NCBI GenBank assembly: GCA_029945375.1
Contig: CM057058.1
Span: 2,604,001-2,668,000 of the forward strand
Source: Agaricus subrufescens
Lineage: Eukaryota > Basidiomycota > Agaricomycetes > Agaricales > Agaricaceae
Length of the DNA: 64,000 nucleotides
Direction of reading: 5' to 3'
Shown here: piece by piece, positions 39,542-50,948 of the stretch
How positions within the stretch are numbered: position 1 is the stretch's first letter
Layout: the number at the start of each line of letters is the position of its first letter
Translations under genes and position numbers: made by a program
The notes under the pieces: generated by a model
What the model was told of the DNA's origin: nothing
What the model saw: only the letters and a program-made list of their open reading frames with translations
Database searches by the model: none

Positions 39542-40462
39542 TCAAAGACTCCACTCCTTCGCAATCTTGAAATACCAATTCCACTCTCAAATTCGTCTCA
39601 GCAGTGATTCAATCTGTGGGAAAAGAACCACACTTACTCGCATGAACCGTTTTGTCATCATCTATAACGCGACTGGAGACACTGTACGTTGAACGGGCAA
39701 GTAACCCCGACGGCGCATCCTCAGATGGGAAGTCGACGGTATATGGCTCGTCTCGAGGGCCATAAGACCCAAGCATCTGCTCGGATTTGTCGACTAAAGC
39801 CGTGTCAACACTGCATTTCTACTGCTTGCACGAAGAGTAGTATTACCTGGGATTGTTCGCTTCACTACTTGTAAGTATCGGATGCCCTATGTATTTAGTA
39901 AGCAATGAACTAACAACTCCAATAATTAGCTCACAGAGGCGATGGAGCCAGAAACTTTGAATTTCATGCGGACACTGCGAGCATTAAAGTTAAGAAGCTT
40001 TGAGGACAGAAGAGAACTCACTTGTATTCCACGCCTTCCTTAATCGTGATCGGGTCGTCTTTCAGAGCAGCAAGTTGCTGGGGATTGTTGATGTCAATGG
40101 ATATAATCTTTCCGGGCGGTAGTGCAGGTGAGGCTAGCTCAAGGGCAATGACATGTATCTAGCCGCCCAATTGTGTTATCATTAGTAAACAGTGGCGAGA
40201 TTATCAAATACCTTGGCTTCAGTAGATGCAGCGGCAGATCCGGGGACGATGCCAAGAGAGGCCTTCCAGCGCGTCAAACTCTCATCTTCTTGGTCAAGAG
40301 CGGCAAGCTCTGCAGGCGATTTTGAGCCACCGGGGTTGTAGCCTGGTTGTGGAGGGCAACGGTGTCGGAAGATGATTACTGATAGGGGTCAGACGATATA
40401 CCTGGGGTGAGTGTAGGCGCGAATTCGTCCTCGAGGTCCTCTTGTGCCGGTGTGTTGGACAT
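39542..40462 (-). CDS. RDI1: Rho GDP-dissociation inhibitor
   Basis: Cytosolic chaperone that extracts prenylated Rho/Cdc42 GTPases from membranes. Seven small exons. N-terminal acidic arm MSNTPAQEDLEDEFAPTLTPG, then ESLTRWKASLGIVPG, VIALELASPALPPGK, IKEGVEY, the immunoglobulin-like strand VRMKFKVSGSIAS, GIRYLQVVKR, VDKSEQMLGSYGP, SGLLARSTYSVSSRVIDDD and the C-terminal WNWYFKIAKEWSL, all in RhoGDI order. Some exons are short (the GIRYLQVVKRTIPG exon is about 43 nt). Start ATG 40462; stop 39542-39544. Usual length for a fungal RhoGDI (about 200 residues). Confidence 0.9.
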
Positions 40463-40829
40463 TATGCTGAACGAAGGGAGTTTGTCGGTATGCAGGCCTT
40501 TATATCGATTTCACACGATTGCTATTCGCGTTTTGCCGGCCAGCGCAGTAATGCTGAGAATGTGATTCGTTTCCCTAGTCATAGCTGCACAATTATAATA
40601 GAAGTTGGGGCATACATAAGTGGAAAATTCTATAACTATATACAATCAACCTCGTCGGTGAACATTTCCGATCCAGCACCTATCTGACGGCCTTATCCAT
40701 CCCTTCTTTAACAACTTTACAAAAAAACAAAAACAAAAACAAAAACAAAAATTAAAACACAGATACTAACAACTGATATTACGAATGCGCATATGCATAG
40801 CACAAGTAAAGTCTCAATTTACCGTGATT
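40463..40829. other. Upstream region of Rho-GDI, no gene seen
   Basis: 367 bases between the Rho-GDI start and the stop of the next gene on the same strand. It contains the A-rich (CAAAAA)n tract at 40720-40751 and nothing else I can support. Confidence 0.55.
40720..40751. repeat. (CAAAAA)n simple repeat
   Basis: A 32-base A-rich tract in which CAAAAA recurs four to five times, interrupted by one longer A run. It lies about 260 bases upstream of the Rho-GDI start codon and may be a poly(dA)-type nucleosome-free element or just a microsatellite. Confidence 0.8.
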
Positions 40830-42692
40830 TTAAGCGGATTCAACGGGAGAAGGTGAAGTAGAAGTCGGATGCATGCTTTCTAGAACAATTTAGTCAGTTT
40901 GACGTACAATGTTTATCAACTGCGCTTTACCTCCTTTGAACCAGCATTTGCCTTTACTGAGATGGTAGCACTTAGCACCGTTAGGGCAGACATGACCCCA
41001 GCAGCACTTGTCACCGAAAGGGCAAGGCATACCTAACGGAAGTAGTCGTAAATGCCGCAACACGAGAAACCGAACAAGCATCATACGTACCATTTTTCAA
41101 CCAATTGCATGGCGCCTTTTTGGCATTCGTTGCCAGCGAATGTAGTTGTTCTGATGTCAACACATAGTCATGAGCATATTTGCACAATGCAGCCTGATAA
41201 TCAAACCGAGATCTCGTATTCAATTTCCATAGAAGGTCTAAAATTACGACATACCCCTTTCGAGCAAGTCATGAGATAATGCTCATTGCATGGTGGAGGA
41301 TTTTCTGTTATGCCGCAATAAATTAGATCAGATGGAACTCCAATCTATTAAAAAAACTGACGCTTGTGTAGGGGCTAAATCACCGTCAGCTTATCGACTC
41401 TGGAGCACATAGGAGCTAGAAGTACTGACCAAGGACTGATCTATTAAGCGTCCCATAGATCGAGCGGGAGACTGGGGACTAATGAGGCCGCCGTTAGAAG
41501 TTACGTTATGAGAGGTTCCAACGGTGAGTGGCGCCAACTTGCGGTTCATCCGGGGAAGCTTATCTGAAGTAAATACAGAATCGAGTTTGAACTGTGGCAA
41601 TGGGTGGAGCGGAGCTTCCCGTTCCCCATTTTCAGTTGTCGTCAGGAGAACGACCTTGCCTATGGCTTGTTCTTTCTCCAAGATACTGAGCGTATTCATA
41701 TATGTAGTGGCATCATAACCTGCACGGTGGTCAGTCGTTGTCCAGGGACGGTTGATACTAGTATGCACGCACCTCCAAAGAAGACGCGTAAGGTTTGCGG
41801 GAAGCGGGTGTAAACCTGAAGGTACTCTAAACTTAGCGTATAAGCGGTGACACATCGATGTGGAGAATGGAGTAACCTCTGATTTTAGCCTCGGCGGCAT
41901 CCTTGCTATTTCCTCCATCAATGACAAGGAACCTAGGAGATGCATGAATAAAACCCTGGGAGAACCAGACATAAGTTTTAAGAGTTTGTGCGCTTAAAAC
42001 AAGAGCGCTCACCGCAATGAAGTTGTCGAATTGATCTGGGGTGCAATAATTAGCCTCAAGGAAAGACTCCTTGAGCGCGCTCCTGTTCAGATAGATGTTG
42101 ATCCAAAACGAAAGACGCCCAAAAACATGGATATCCTCATTAGCCAGATATTCGGCAATAGATTGAGTGATAATCTGGGCGGCTGCTCTACCGCCTTGGT
42201 AACCCTGGACGACGAGGTCCTGCTTAAACAAGAATTCGTCGCCATTAATAACACAGAGAATTAAAGGGTTGAAGTTCTGCCTTTCGATCAGAAAGGGAGC
42301 TGTTAGAGGACAGCAGCAACGTACGGATTTAAAGCTATCCATATTCGAGATTTGCCGATTGAGAGCAGCCAGTTGCACGTTATGGGCTTTAGTGTCTCTT
42401 TCCGAAGCTTCTAGTGCAACAGAGTGGGCTTGCTTCCATACGAGTAACTCCACCTCAAGCTCCGCGACACGACTCTCCAGCTCGGCATTACGCTGCAGAG
42501 TTGCATGAGACAAGTCTTAATGAAAACTCGATATCAGCCAAAAGGTATCGAAGTGAGGGACGCGTCCCCTTACTGAGAAGTTTGGTCAATGTGTCGTCCC
42601 TTGAAAAATGATGATGAATTGACAGCCTCGGGCATTTGAGAGAAATCGCACCATAGCTGCCGATTGGCCTCGCCGAGGGGCTGAGCGGCCAT
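40830..42692 (-). CDS. CCCH zinc-finger protein with DUF7923 domain (1)
   Basis: Reconstructed from ATG 42692 (MAAQPLGEANRQLW) with a first exon of 41 nt (42692-42652). A coiled coil follows (LQRNAELESRVAELEVELLVW). The DUF7923-type domain reads VINGDEFLFKQDLV, GGRAAAQIITQSIAEYL, FWINIYLNRSALKE, RFLVIDGGNSKDAAEAKI and RVFFGGYDAT, a pattern resembling a PIN/NYN-like nuclease fold. After a Ser-rich linker the C-terminus has CCCH fingers: C-x7-C-x5-C-x3-H (CNEHYLMTCSKG..CKYAH), C-x8-C-x5-C-x3-H (CNWLKNGMPCPFGDKCCWGH) and a third Cys cluster. It ends HPTSTSPSPVESA at 40830. CCCH fingers typically bind RNA. The linker intron with a GTCGAT donor is uncertain. A paralogue lies next door. Confidence 0.75.
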
Positions 42693-43222
42693 CTTGGGAT
42701 GCAGGTGGGAGGGAGGATGGGGGATGTGGGGAGTGGATACAACGTTTAATCGGCATTGGGGGCCTTTAAACCCAACTTCTTACCGCTCGAAGTAAATTAA
42801 CAGGCAAACAACCCTTCTGGGGTTCTACTGCCAAGCGAGGAAGGAATAGCTCGGAAAGGGAAGTTAGAAGGCGATAATGATGCCGTACTTCGCTTCCAAA
42901 CTCACACGAACAAAAAGAAATGCCGTCCTACCAATCATATCAAGAACAGCCTCGGCGTCTGGATTCCAGGGAATTCTTGTATAGTACTAAGCTGTGGGTA
43001 ATGGAACGTACGAGAATAACGCTAAACACGCATCGGACACGTCCGACCAGACATCGATACATTTCAGGGAGACAGGTGTCCAACGCCAATTCCCGATCAC
43101 GAACAGTGACTAAATAGATGCTTGGCCAAATCAACTCTTCGCGCCTTCTCAGCAGGAAGACCATAGTGTCTCCCTTGTCTCAAGTATACAATCTGACAGA
43201 TAAATGTCGAGAACGTCCGAGC
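42693..43222. other. Intergenic region between the two CCCH-DUF7923 genes
   Basis: 530 bases separating two genes on the - strand. Open frames here are short and unsupported. I see no repeat of the flanking coding sequence, so the duplication is old enough for the spacer to have diverged. Confidence 0.55.
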
Positions 43223-45150
43223 TTATTTACCAGGGTCTCCCGTGTTCTGTGCTGCGTGCATATTGTCTACGAACACCATAATCACATCTTGATTGACACA
43301 GCGAACAATGATATGACGCACCTCCAATAAATTTACATTTTCCCTTCTTGAAATAAAAACACTTTGGCCCTGAAGGACAGACATGCCCATAGCAACAAGA
43401 CTCACCCCACGGGCAATCTAAATCTAAGATAATATTAAATCTGCAACAAGCGAACTGCTGATAGTTGGACCGCGCACTTGCATTAGCCCGCCCGCAGGGA
43501 ACCTTCTTGGCACTGTTCTGGATCTCGACGATGTGTTTGTATTCGAGGATAAAATCATGAGCATATTTACAAGTACTCCCGTATTTGCAATTGTTCAGAA
43601 GATAGAAGGTGGTACACGGTGCCGGTTTCTCTGCGTAACGGGAAGAAAGGCACATTCAGGCATTATCATACTAGAGCGACTTCGCACTCACGATGAAAAA
43701 GAGGCTATTTTTGAGGTCGATCTTGTAAGTGGCTGAGATTGGATTAGGGGGTATCGCGTACCAGTTTGGGATTTGGGATCCGAAATCCATTCGCCTTAAA
43801 ATTCGGCAGACCAGTACATTGAACAGCCTCGTAGTCGCTGACGCTTTCAACAGTAGCTGTCGAGCGACGTTCGGCCTGACTAAACAGGATGTTTGGGTAT
43901 AGCGCAGGGGAAGAAAATACTCCCGGGGCTGGACTTCCCAGCTCTTGTAAGAATTGATGGTTATCGCCACGCACAAAGCCTATTGGAAGATCTTGAACCG
44001 GGAGCTCAGAAAGCGGAGGAGAGTGGCTCGTGGAGGCAATAGCCTCCTGTGTTGAGGAAGAAGCCACAAGCTTCTGAGGAATAAATAGACCAGGTATGGA
44101 AAGTATAGGAAGTTCTAAACCATCGAAGCCTGCCGCATGTTCAGCATAACTTTGTAATAAAATGAACTTTTGTTTGAATCCGGAGGTTATATGTGAGCGA
44201 ATTGCAGTCACATAACCATTGTCGTGACAACCTATATAGGGCTGTCAGTTGCCACTTGAGGGGGGATACTCGATTTATCCTTTACCTCCAAAAAAAATCT
44301 TATATGTTTCGGGGAGGCGACTCTCGTCCTCTAGAAATGCTACAAGGATTTGCTGAATTGTGTGACAGGATTGATCAAATGCCGATCGATATACCTTTTA
44401 TTTTGGAATCTGCCGCTTCTTTACCGCTGCCGACGTCAACCATTACGAACCGTTCAGAAGCTTGATTGAATCCTTGGATAAAATCATCCAGCCGAGCTTT
44501 GGCCGAATGATAGCTACAGCGGTTGAAGGTATCAAATAAACCCTTCTTATTGAAAAAAATGAATACGTAGAGGTGGAATTGAGTGATTTCATTCAGGGAG
44601 TGGATATGATCTTTGATCGAGTTTGACAGCTTGCTTGCAGCCTTATGACCTCCGCTTTGGCCCAATGCGATTAGCTGGGGAGTGAAAATAGCACCATCTC
44701 CGTCTAGAAGTACCACAACTCGGGAAGCCTGAAAGCGAATTAGTCACAGCGAATCATACGTATGGTAATTTTATTCTGCCTGTGTCTGTTTATCGAGGCT
44801 TTCCCTTTGCCACTGCTGCTTCTCAGAGATCAGTTTCAGTTGTTCGTTTTCGTCTTCCAGAAGCTTCTTCTCGGCATTGGTTTGAGTGAATATCCGCTTG
44901 TAGACATCGAGATCGATTTCGAGCTGTTGAATTTTATCTTGAAGTTCTGTCTCCTTTGATACCAACCTAACGACATCATCTGAAATTAGGGGTCGAGTGT
45001 CTAACAACGCTGCAGGACCGATAGGCTAACCGACATACCTCTGATTAAATCAAATCGTTGCAAACTGTTAGATATGGGAATTCATCAGAGTCTAGGCATC
45101 GTAATCACAAAAACGACCGACATGGATTCGTTCTCCGCGGTCGCATCCAT
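43223..45150 (-). CDS. CCCH zinc-finger protein with DUF7923 domain (2)
   Basis: Paralogue of the gene at 40830-42692. No ATG lies directly before the coiled coil; splicing two short leading exons gives a start at ATG 45150 (MDATAENES-I-LQRFDLIR, then DDVVRLVSKETEL). A coiled coil follows (LQDKIQQLEIDLDVYKR). The DUF7923 domain has VVVLLDGDGAIFTPQLI, GGHKAASKLSNSI, FHLYVFIFFNKKGLFDTF, RFVMVDVGSGKEAADSKI and IYFGGCHDNGYVTAI, the GCHDNGY part better preserved than in its neighbour. The linker is Ser/Pro-rich. CCCH fingers: CTTFYLLNNCKYGSTCKYAH (C-x8-C-x5-C-x3-H) and CPWGESCCYGH, then CPSGPKC. It ends MHAAQNTGDPGK at 43223. An RNA-binding, possibly nuclease-like protein; role unknown. Confidence 0.75.
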
Positions 45151-45535
45151 GGCACAGCCAGGGGGACAGGCAGGGTCCTCCCTGTAGTGATCAACCGAGG
45201 ATCTGGGGTCTGCTGTTCGTTCCCGGTGGCGTTTCCTGAAGCGAGAGACCCTCGGGCAATTCAGCAAAATGACAAAGGCGGGCCGACCTCTGATGGCGGT
45301 CGGGGGCGAATATGGAAACAAATTCTCACGGCTGATCGATCCTCGGTGGCTTCAAGGGGACGGAAGGCGGCGGGGGAAATGAGAGCGGAAAATCAAGAGC
45401 CAAGAGCCTTTGGCGCTGGGCGGGGCGAGGTAGCAACGACCAACACAGCTGTGCCGATTACCTGGAACGCCATCACGTGAACGAGGTTGACCGTCTGCGG
45501 AAACCAAAGGCGCGTGCGATTGACTCGCCTTGCCC
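45151..45535. promoter_or_regulatory. Divergent promoter between CCCH-DUF7923 gene 2 and CDT1
   Basis: 385 GC-rich bases between two start codons pointing apart. An E2F-like octamer TTTGGCGC lies at 45409-45416, about 120 bases upstream of the CDT1 start. Open frames across it on both strands are compositional. Regulatory role is inference. Confidence 0.4.
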
Positions 45536-47411
45536 ATGAGCGACATCTATTCCACCCTGGGGATCTCGCCGAAGAAGCGGAGGCAGTCGCGTTCCCCAGA
45601 CGCATCCGTTTCTACTCCCAAGAAACTCCGGACCGCGTCAGTCCCAATTCAGTCGAATCTAGAGATGTAACTGAAGCTTGTGCAGCCCTCTCACCCCGTC
45701 TTCTATCTCCCGACGCACAAGACCGTCGGGAACCTCTTCTTCGGCCAACACACTACCTGCCCATCTTTCGCGTCTTTGTACAATCCATAGCTCGCTCCAG
45801 CGTGCTATCTCTCATGCCCTCGCAACTTGTGCTGTCTCTCCCACCTCCGACTCGGGGCAACTGCGAAATGTGGTCAACCATCTATCCCTCAAAACCTACT
45901 CCGGGCTATCCTCGACATTTGAAGTTGACGATCTAAAGCGTCTTTGCTGGCTATGGGAATGGGACGGCAACAAGCCTCCCAAGCAGACAGACGCGGCTGC
46001 AGAAAAGGGGAAAGAAACTGAAGACAATCCATTCTTGGACGAGCCATCCGGTGCTGCAGGGGATTGGACCCGTGGATCCATGGGTTTCCTTATTGCTCAG
46101 TCAACCCACCTATCGACAAAGGGACGGCAAAGACTTCCTGCATACGGTATTGGTATTGAAATAGAAATGGATGTTGATAAAGGAATGGACACCGGAATGG
46201 CAGCTGTTGCCCGCTGGACATCTGCGTCAGACTCGCGTCACAAAGAGTTCAAGAAGAAAATTGAAAAGTGGGCTACGGTATGGATTCATCCGTGTGGTTT
46301 TTGAAGTATTGTTGAGAGTTGAACTTTCACAGCTTCACCGTGAGCATGGTGCCATACCCACCATTCCATTGGCAGACCTACCACCTCTACTGTCTCCTAT
46401 GAAAGCTTCATCTTTAACTATGAAGCTAGCATCTGCGTCTCCCAAGGGAGCTAGCTCTGGCCCTTTGATTTTTCCTTCTATGCGAGTTCACTCTCCTACC
46501 AAGACTCCTACCAAGAAAGCGGATTCGAGTACCTCCGCTTCCTCCCTCTCCATGCTTACTAGCCCGTCCAAGAGATCGACCGTCCTCTTTCCTCAGACGC
46601 CTCGCCATAAGCGGTTGGAGGCGCCTACAATGCCACTTACACCTCGAACACCCTCAACCAGTGCTTCTGCGGATACCAGTGACGCTGAACGCCCTCCAGA
46701 GACACCGTCTAAACAAACTGGTGCTAGTGCTAAAACCGCACCTGCAACACCATCGACGTCTCGACGGCAAGCTCTTTATGAACGCGTGCGCCAGCGATCT
46801 CTCACAGCATCACCGACTAAGAATGCTCTATCCGGCGACGTGTCGAGTTCGAAGCTGAATCGCGATCAATTACTCAAGCTCAGTCAGGATGAAATGCGAC
46901 GACGCTGTCTATTGGGTCGCCTCGGAGGTATTGCTGAGAGTATTTGGATGTTCGTCTTGTTTTCCTCTCTGCCCAACGCTAGTTTAATGTTTTATATAGG
47001 CTTTTCTCGGCGCCTACGACCAGCAGCTCGGTCCCGGGACGCAAACGTCGAGCACTACCTTCCTCGGAAGTGATCACAGCAATAGTCAAATCCTCTCCCG
47101 TGCCTATTTCGGCCGCGGAGGCTAATGAGTCCCTAGCTCTTCTCCTAAAGCTATGTCCTTTCTTTTTGAAGAAGCTGGACATACAAGGGGACGAGTGGTT
47201 GGAGATGCCCGCACCATCACCCGGAAGTCCTGAAAAAACTCCCGTTGCTGCCAATCGCCAGAAACGAGATCCTGGTATACTGTCTAGTCCTGGAAGTAGA
47301 CTTGACAGTGCTGAGCTTATTCATCGAAGTCCGAAACGCATTAAGAATGAAGCGGGGGGTTTACGCGAGGTCCGTGAAATCATACGCAAAGAACTAGAAC
47401 TGCATGACTAG
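45536..47411 (+). CDS. CDT1: DNA replication licensing factor Cdt1 (571 aa)
   Basis: Loads MCM2-7 onto ORC/Cdc6 at origins in G1. Four exons (45536-45666, 45722-46277, 46333-46949, 47000-47411) sum to 572 codons. The N-terminus has an SPKKRR basic cluster and several SP/TP sites typical of CDK control. The central winged-helix region reads HSSLQRAISHALATCAVS, LRNVVNHLSLKTYSG, FEVDDLKRLCWLWEWDG and DWTRGSMGFLIA. Ser/Thr/Pro-rich linker. The C-terminal MCM-binding winged helix reads EMRRRCLLGRLGGIAESIWML, LPSSEVITAIVKSSPVPIS, LLLKLCPFFLKKLDI and GDEWLEMP. The first intron needs an AAG acceptor; the very short alternative is discussed under rejected items. Confidence 0.88.
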
Positions 47412-47924
47412 TTTACTCGTGCTTCATTTGTGGATTTTCATAATTTTTCTCATCGTTTTTGTAATCGTCCAATCTATTGTCGTCTTGTCGTATGCAATGA
47501 ACAGTATATTTCTACATCTCGCAATGTCTTCCTTTGATGGACGTGAACTTTCCCAAGTTCTCCGTTCGTTACTATCAAGAAAATGACACATCAGAAGAAT
47601 CACCCCCTCTTGTTCTTATTTAAAACCAGATACCCAGCGGGTGGGGACCAACCCGATAACGGATGTGTAATGGGTCATATTTACTCAACGATGAACGCTG
47701 TACCTGTGCTAAAAAAGAACAATTGGCGTCCTTAATAGAACAGGCACCATTGGGGCCTACTTCTAGGGCATGGTTTTGAGAAATTCCTTTCATTAAGCAA
47801 CCACTGGCAATAGATATATACCGGTAAAGTTCCAGCCTTAGGTTGCCATGTAATTTGTAGTGAAAATTTCCAAATGATTAATATACAGCAGAACATATGT
47901 ACAACGGCGCAGTTGATCCATTTA
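47412..47924. other. Convergent 3' region, no gene seen
   Basis: 513 bases between the stops of CDT1 (+) and the second Gfo/Idh/MocA gene (-). AT-rich in places, with no supported reading frame or repeat. Confidence 0.55.
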
Positions 47925-49513
47925 TCAGTTCTTCCTTTCAAAGTCCCCTCTAACAGCTTTCTCGAACTCGGCACAGTAGATTACTCGCCCTTCTTTCCGG
48001 CTCGCTTCGGCAGCAAAGACAGTCATATGGCTCTTAACTACTTCATCAATCGTTGTTCCTAACAACTCCTGTTTACCTTCTTTGACCGCCTTAACAAAAG
48101 TTCCTATCAAACCCAGGTCACCACCTCCATGGCCGCCGACGCGGGGGAATGTATGTTCCCTTGATACATCAGTTCTGAAATTATTGACAGTAAAAGTATT
48201 CATGTCTCCAATGATTTCCCCATGTGTGAAGTGCATGCGAGTCTGGCGGTCGCATATAGCCGAACTAAAGGCAACCATCGTGAAAGAAGCTGTGGTACCA
48301 TTGGCAAACTCAAGGTTGACCACTTGGTGGTCACAAACGTCATTCGGACTCTCGTACACGCATAAACCGTACGGTCCAGTTTTCAAGGCCTCCGTGATGT
48401 TTTCGATATCAGGAATGCCATCAACAAGTACACTGACGGGCCATCTTTTGTTGCCAGACTTGAGAGAATCGAGATAAACTATGACTGTTGATTAGTATCA
48501 TGGCTAATACACTGATAGAGAAGATTAATTACTCTTCGTCGCGCTGTAAGGACAACCACCATCAGACTGTAAAGGGCATTCCAAACAACGTTTGACATTG
48601 CCAGCCTCACGGGGTTTATTTGAGTGGCGAAAATGCGTCAGAGAGCCGAATGACGAAACTCGGGAGGGAACCGTTGACGAGAAGAAGTGGCAAATTAAAT
48701 CGATATCGCTGAACGCTATCCTCAGACAAAATAGAGTGGAGTACGGGGATGACGCACTGGCAGCACTTTGTCATTAAAGCGAAGCAACTCTTCTCCTCGG
48801 TATTCCAGTTTCCGCGCACGTATGAGTGCGCAAAGTGGAAATGGCCTACGGGTTCTACGTGGTTGACGTTCACAAGTTCACCAAGAGATTTGTTTTGGAC
48901 AATCTCCGTGATAGCCTGGAAGTAATTTGTGTATCGAAGGACTAGAATAGTATTTTTAACCGCCAGGTATTTGAGGTCGGTTTGAGTTGATTACCGTGAC
49001 CCATGCCAAAGATAATGTTGGCTTTCTTTACTGCTCTTTCCATAACAAGGCATCCATGAGGAGTGATCGCCATAGGTTTCTCGCAGAGAATATGATAACC
49101 TTGTTCAGCAAAGGCTAGAGTAACTTCAGGGTGCATCTGATCTTGTACAGCGATGATAACAGCATCGGCTAGTCGTTTGCCAACAGTAGCGATAGTATCA
49201 GCAGAGGCAGCAAGGAGGTCACGCCAGGTAGTGAACACAAGAGATTGATCAACCTTATGAAGGTCGGCAAAGTGGCGCTGGGTTTTGGGCCGTGGTTCAG
49301 CTATGGCCACGACTCTGCATTCGAGGGGGTTCTGAAGAGCATATTCGGCATAACTCTGCGAAGGCAGTGGGATGAGCGACGGAAGTTGAGGGGTGTGGTT
49401 AGCTGGTGTACCTTTCCACGCTGGCCACAACCGATGATTGCGAGGGTGAGGGGTTGAGAGGGATCTAGCATTTTGGATTTGCGCGAAAACATATTAGTCA
49501 GGAAGGAGGCCAT
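47925..49513 (-). CDS. Gfo/Idh/MocA family oxidoreductase (2)
   Basis: The N-terminal Rossmann motif LAIIGCGQRGK is split from SYAEYALQNP by an intron; then CRVVAIAEPRPKTQRHFA, ADAVIIAVQDQMHPEVTLAFAEQGYHILCEKPMAITP with the EKP lysine. The C-terminal domain includes HVEPVGHFHFAHSYVRGNW, a catalytic-type HDIDLICHF after an intron, a Cys-rich insertion (CPLQSDGGCPYS) and FPRVGGHGGGDLGLIGTFV, ending FEKAVRGDFERKN. It is a different subfamily from the first oxidoreductase (longer, with the GGHGGGD motif of larger dehydrogenase-like members). ATG 49513 is chosen; 49493 and 49478 are also in frame. Only 36 bases separate this start from the start of the divergent gene. Confidence 0.85.
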
Positions 49514-49549
49514 TATAATATTATTGGGACACAGCGTGCAGGGACTCTT

Positions 49550-50881
49550 ATGCCCAGGCTTCTTCCCCGCCTTGCCACTCTCGTCCACGCGCAGTCTCGC
49601 ACTTCTTTCGATTCCTTTGACTTTTCCAAATACCGCCCACGGCGCCCAAAGTCTCTCCACGGGCCGACTCTCCCTAGCCCGTCATTTGACCCCAAGTCGT
49701 ATCCCCAATCCATTCTCTTGCAGTCAGACAGCCCAATCACAGCACCTGATAAATATCTTCGGAACAAGACTCTCCCACCGCGTGTCTATGTGCCAAAAGA
49801 TGCGCGTAAACGCGCAGGAGAACACGACATGCCTCGTCAGATGACACGGGAGGAACGAAAATGGTGGTCCAGTCCCTATCGCATGTCCAATCCTACTCCT
49901 CATTCACAATCCAGCTGACGACCAGGCAGTCCGCATGCTTGCTACTCCACCGCGTACCTGTGCCATTTCCGGGTTTGTTCTTCCATCAGGTATATTTTCC
50001 TGCCCTCATATTCTTGTGCCGTAGTAACCTCGTCAGACCTCCTCCTCAGGTTGTCTCCCCTTCGACTAGACGACAGTGAGCCTACGTCGACTAAAGCTGT
50101 GCCTTGTGTTCTTGCGCCAGATGGCCTTCAGCATCCCAAGTTCACTGCCCGAAGGTCAAATAGATCAGCTCACGTCGTCTGCTCTCGTCAAGCCATTTCT
50201 CTCATCACCAAGAACAACAAATTAGAACATATACCCTCTTACGTGACTCTACCACCTAATCTTGCTAACCATATCTCCCACCTTCTCCGTCTTCGCGTTT
50301 TGCAGGAACTAGAAGTCTTCCTTTCCCAACTCGAAGCCAAACCCAAGCGCGACATTGCTACCAACCCGCCAATTCGGCGACTAACAGAGGAAGAATTGAA
50401 GGATATAGAAGAGCACCGGACAATACCACAGCAAGACGCCGTCGCTGTTATTACTGTATCTCCACTGCCACCTGATGTCGAGCCATCAATGTCCCCATTT
50501 CCTTTACCACTAGATCCAGATGTGGAACTGAACAGCTCGCTGACCGTGGCCAGTATGTATCCTGTTTCGCGTTGTTCGGATATCCCGTCAAACTTCCAGT
50601 ACCGCGATGTTCTTCCATCCACAAAAGTACCATTGTACGACTCTGTTGCCCTTTTCCCTCACAAATCGCAGCGCACTGTCCTTGGGCGGTTGCTCAGCCA
50701 AGCACAATCTATCTACGAGACTGCCCAACGACGTCGAGGAAAATCAGGCGTGTCTTCAGATTATTCCGATGCCTATCTGTTATGTTCGAACAGTGAAGTT
50801 GCCAAGCTTGGTGACATGGCAGCCGTAGCGATCGCATTGTGGAGGGTATACATGTACGAGAGGGACATTGTTAAGTCATAG
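49550..50881 (+). CDS. Conserved fungal protein, probably mitochondrial (411 aa)
   Basis: Function not recognised. Three exons (49550-49880, 49930-49989, 50037-50881) sum to 412 codons. The N-terminus MPRLLPRLATLVHAQSR is Arg-rich and lacks acidic residues, like a mitochondrial presequence. Then comes a basic region (REERKWWSSPYLRMLATPPR) spanning two introns, and LPSDLLLRLSPLRL, LAPDGLQHPKF, ISHLLRLRVLQELEVFLSQLE and a C-terminal SDAYLLCSNSEVAKLGDMA. The WWSSPYLRML and RLRVLQELE segments look like conserved blocks. The first intron uses a GC donor. Adjacent genes give no functional clue. Confidence 0.7.
49881..49929 (+). other. GC-AG intron in the probable mitochondrial gene
   Basis: The 49-nt intron begins GCATGT and ends AGGCAG. 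Using it gives SSPYLRMLATPP in an unbroken frame; the GT two bases later (GTCCAA) leaves the next exon out of frame. Confidence 0.65.
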
Positions 50882-50948
50882 TAATTAGATACCTCAACTT
50901 CAATATCCATTGATATCGACATGGTAATATACAATATAGCATCTGTCA

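Noticed and set aside
42557..42568. Perfect palindrome GGGACGCGTCCC
   Set aside because: It lies inside an intron of CCCH-DUF7923 gene 1 and is isolated; without other copies there is no support for a function.
45667..45685. A 19-nt candidate intron in CDT1 (GTAACT...TGCAG) in correct phase
   Set aside because: The same donor with an AAG acceptor at 45721 gives a normal 55-nt intron, also in frame, so the ultra-short intron is unnecessary.
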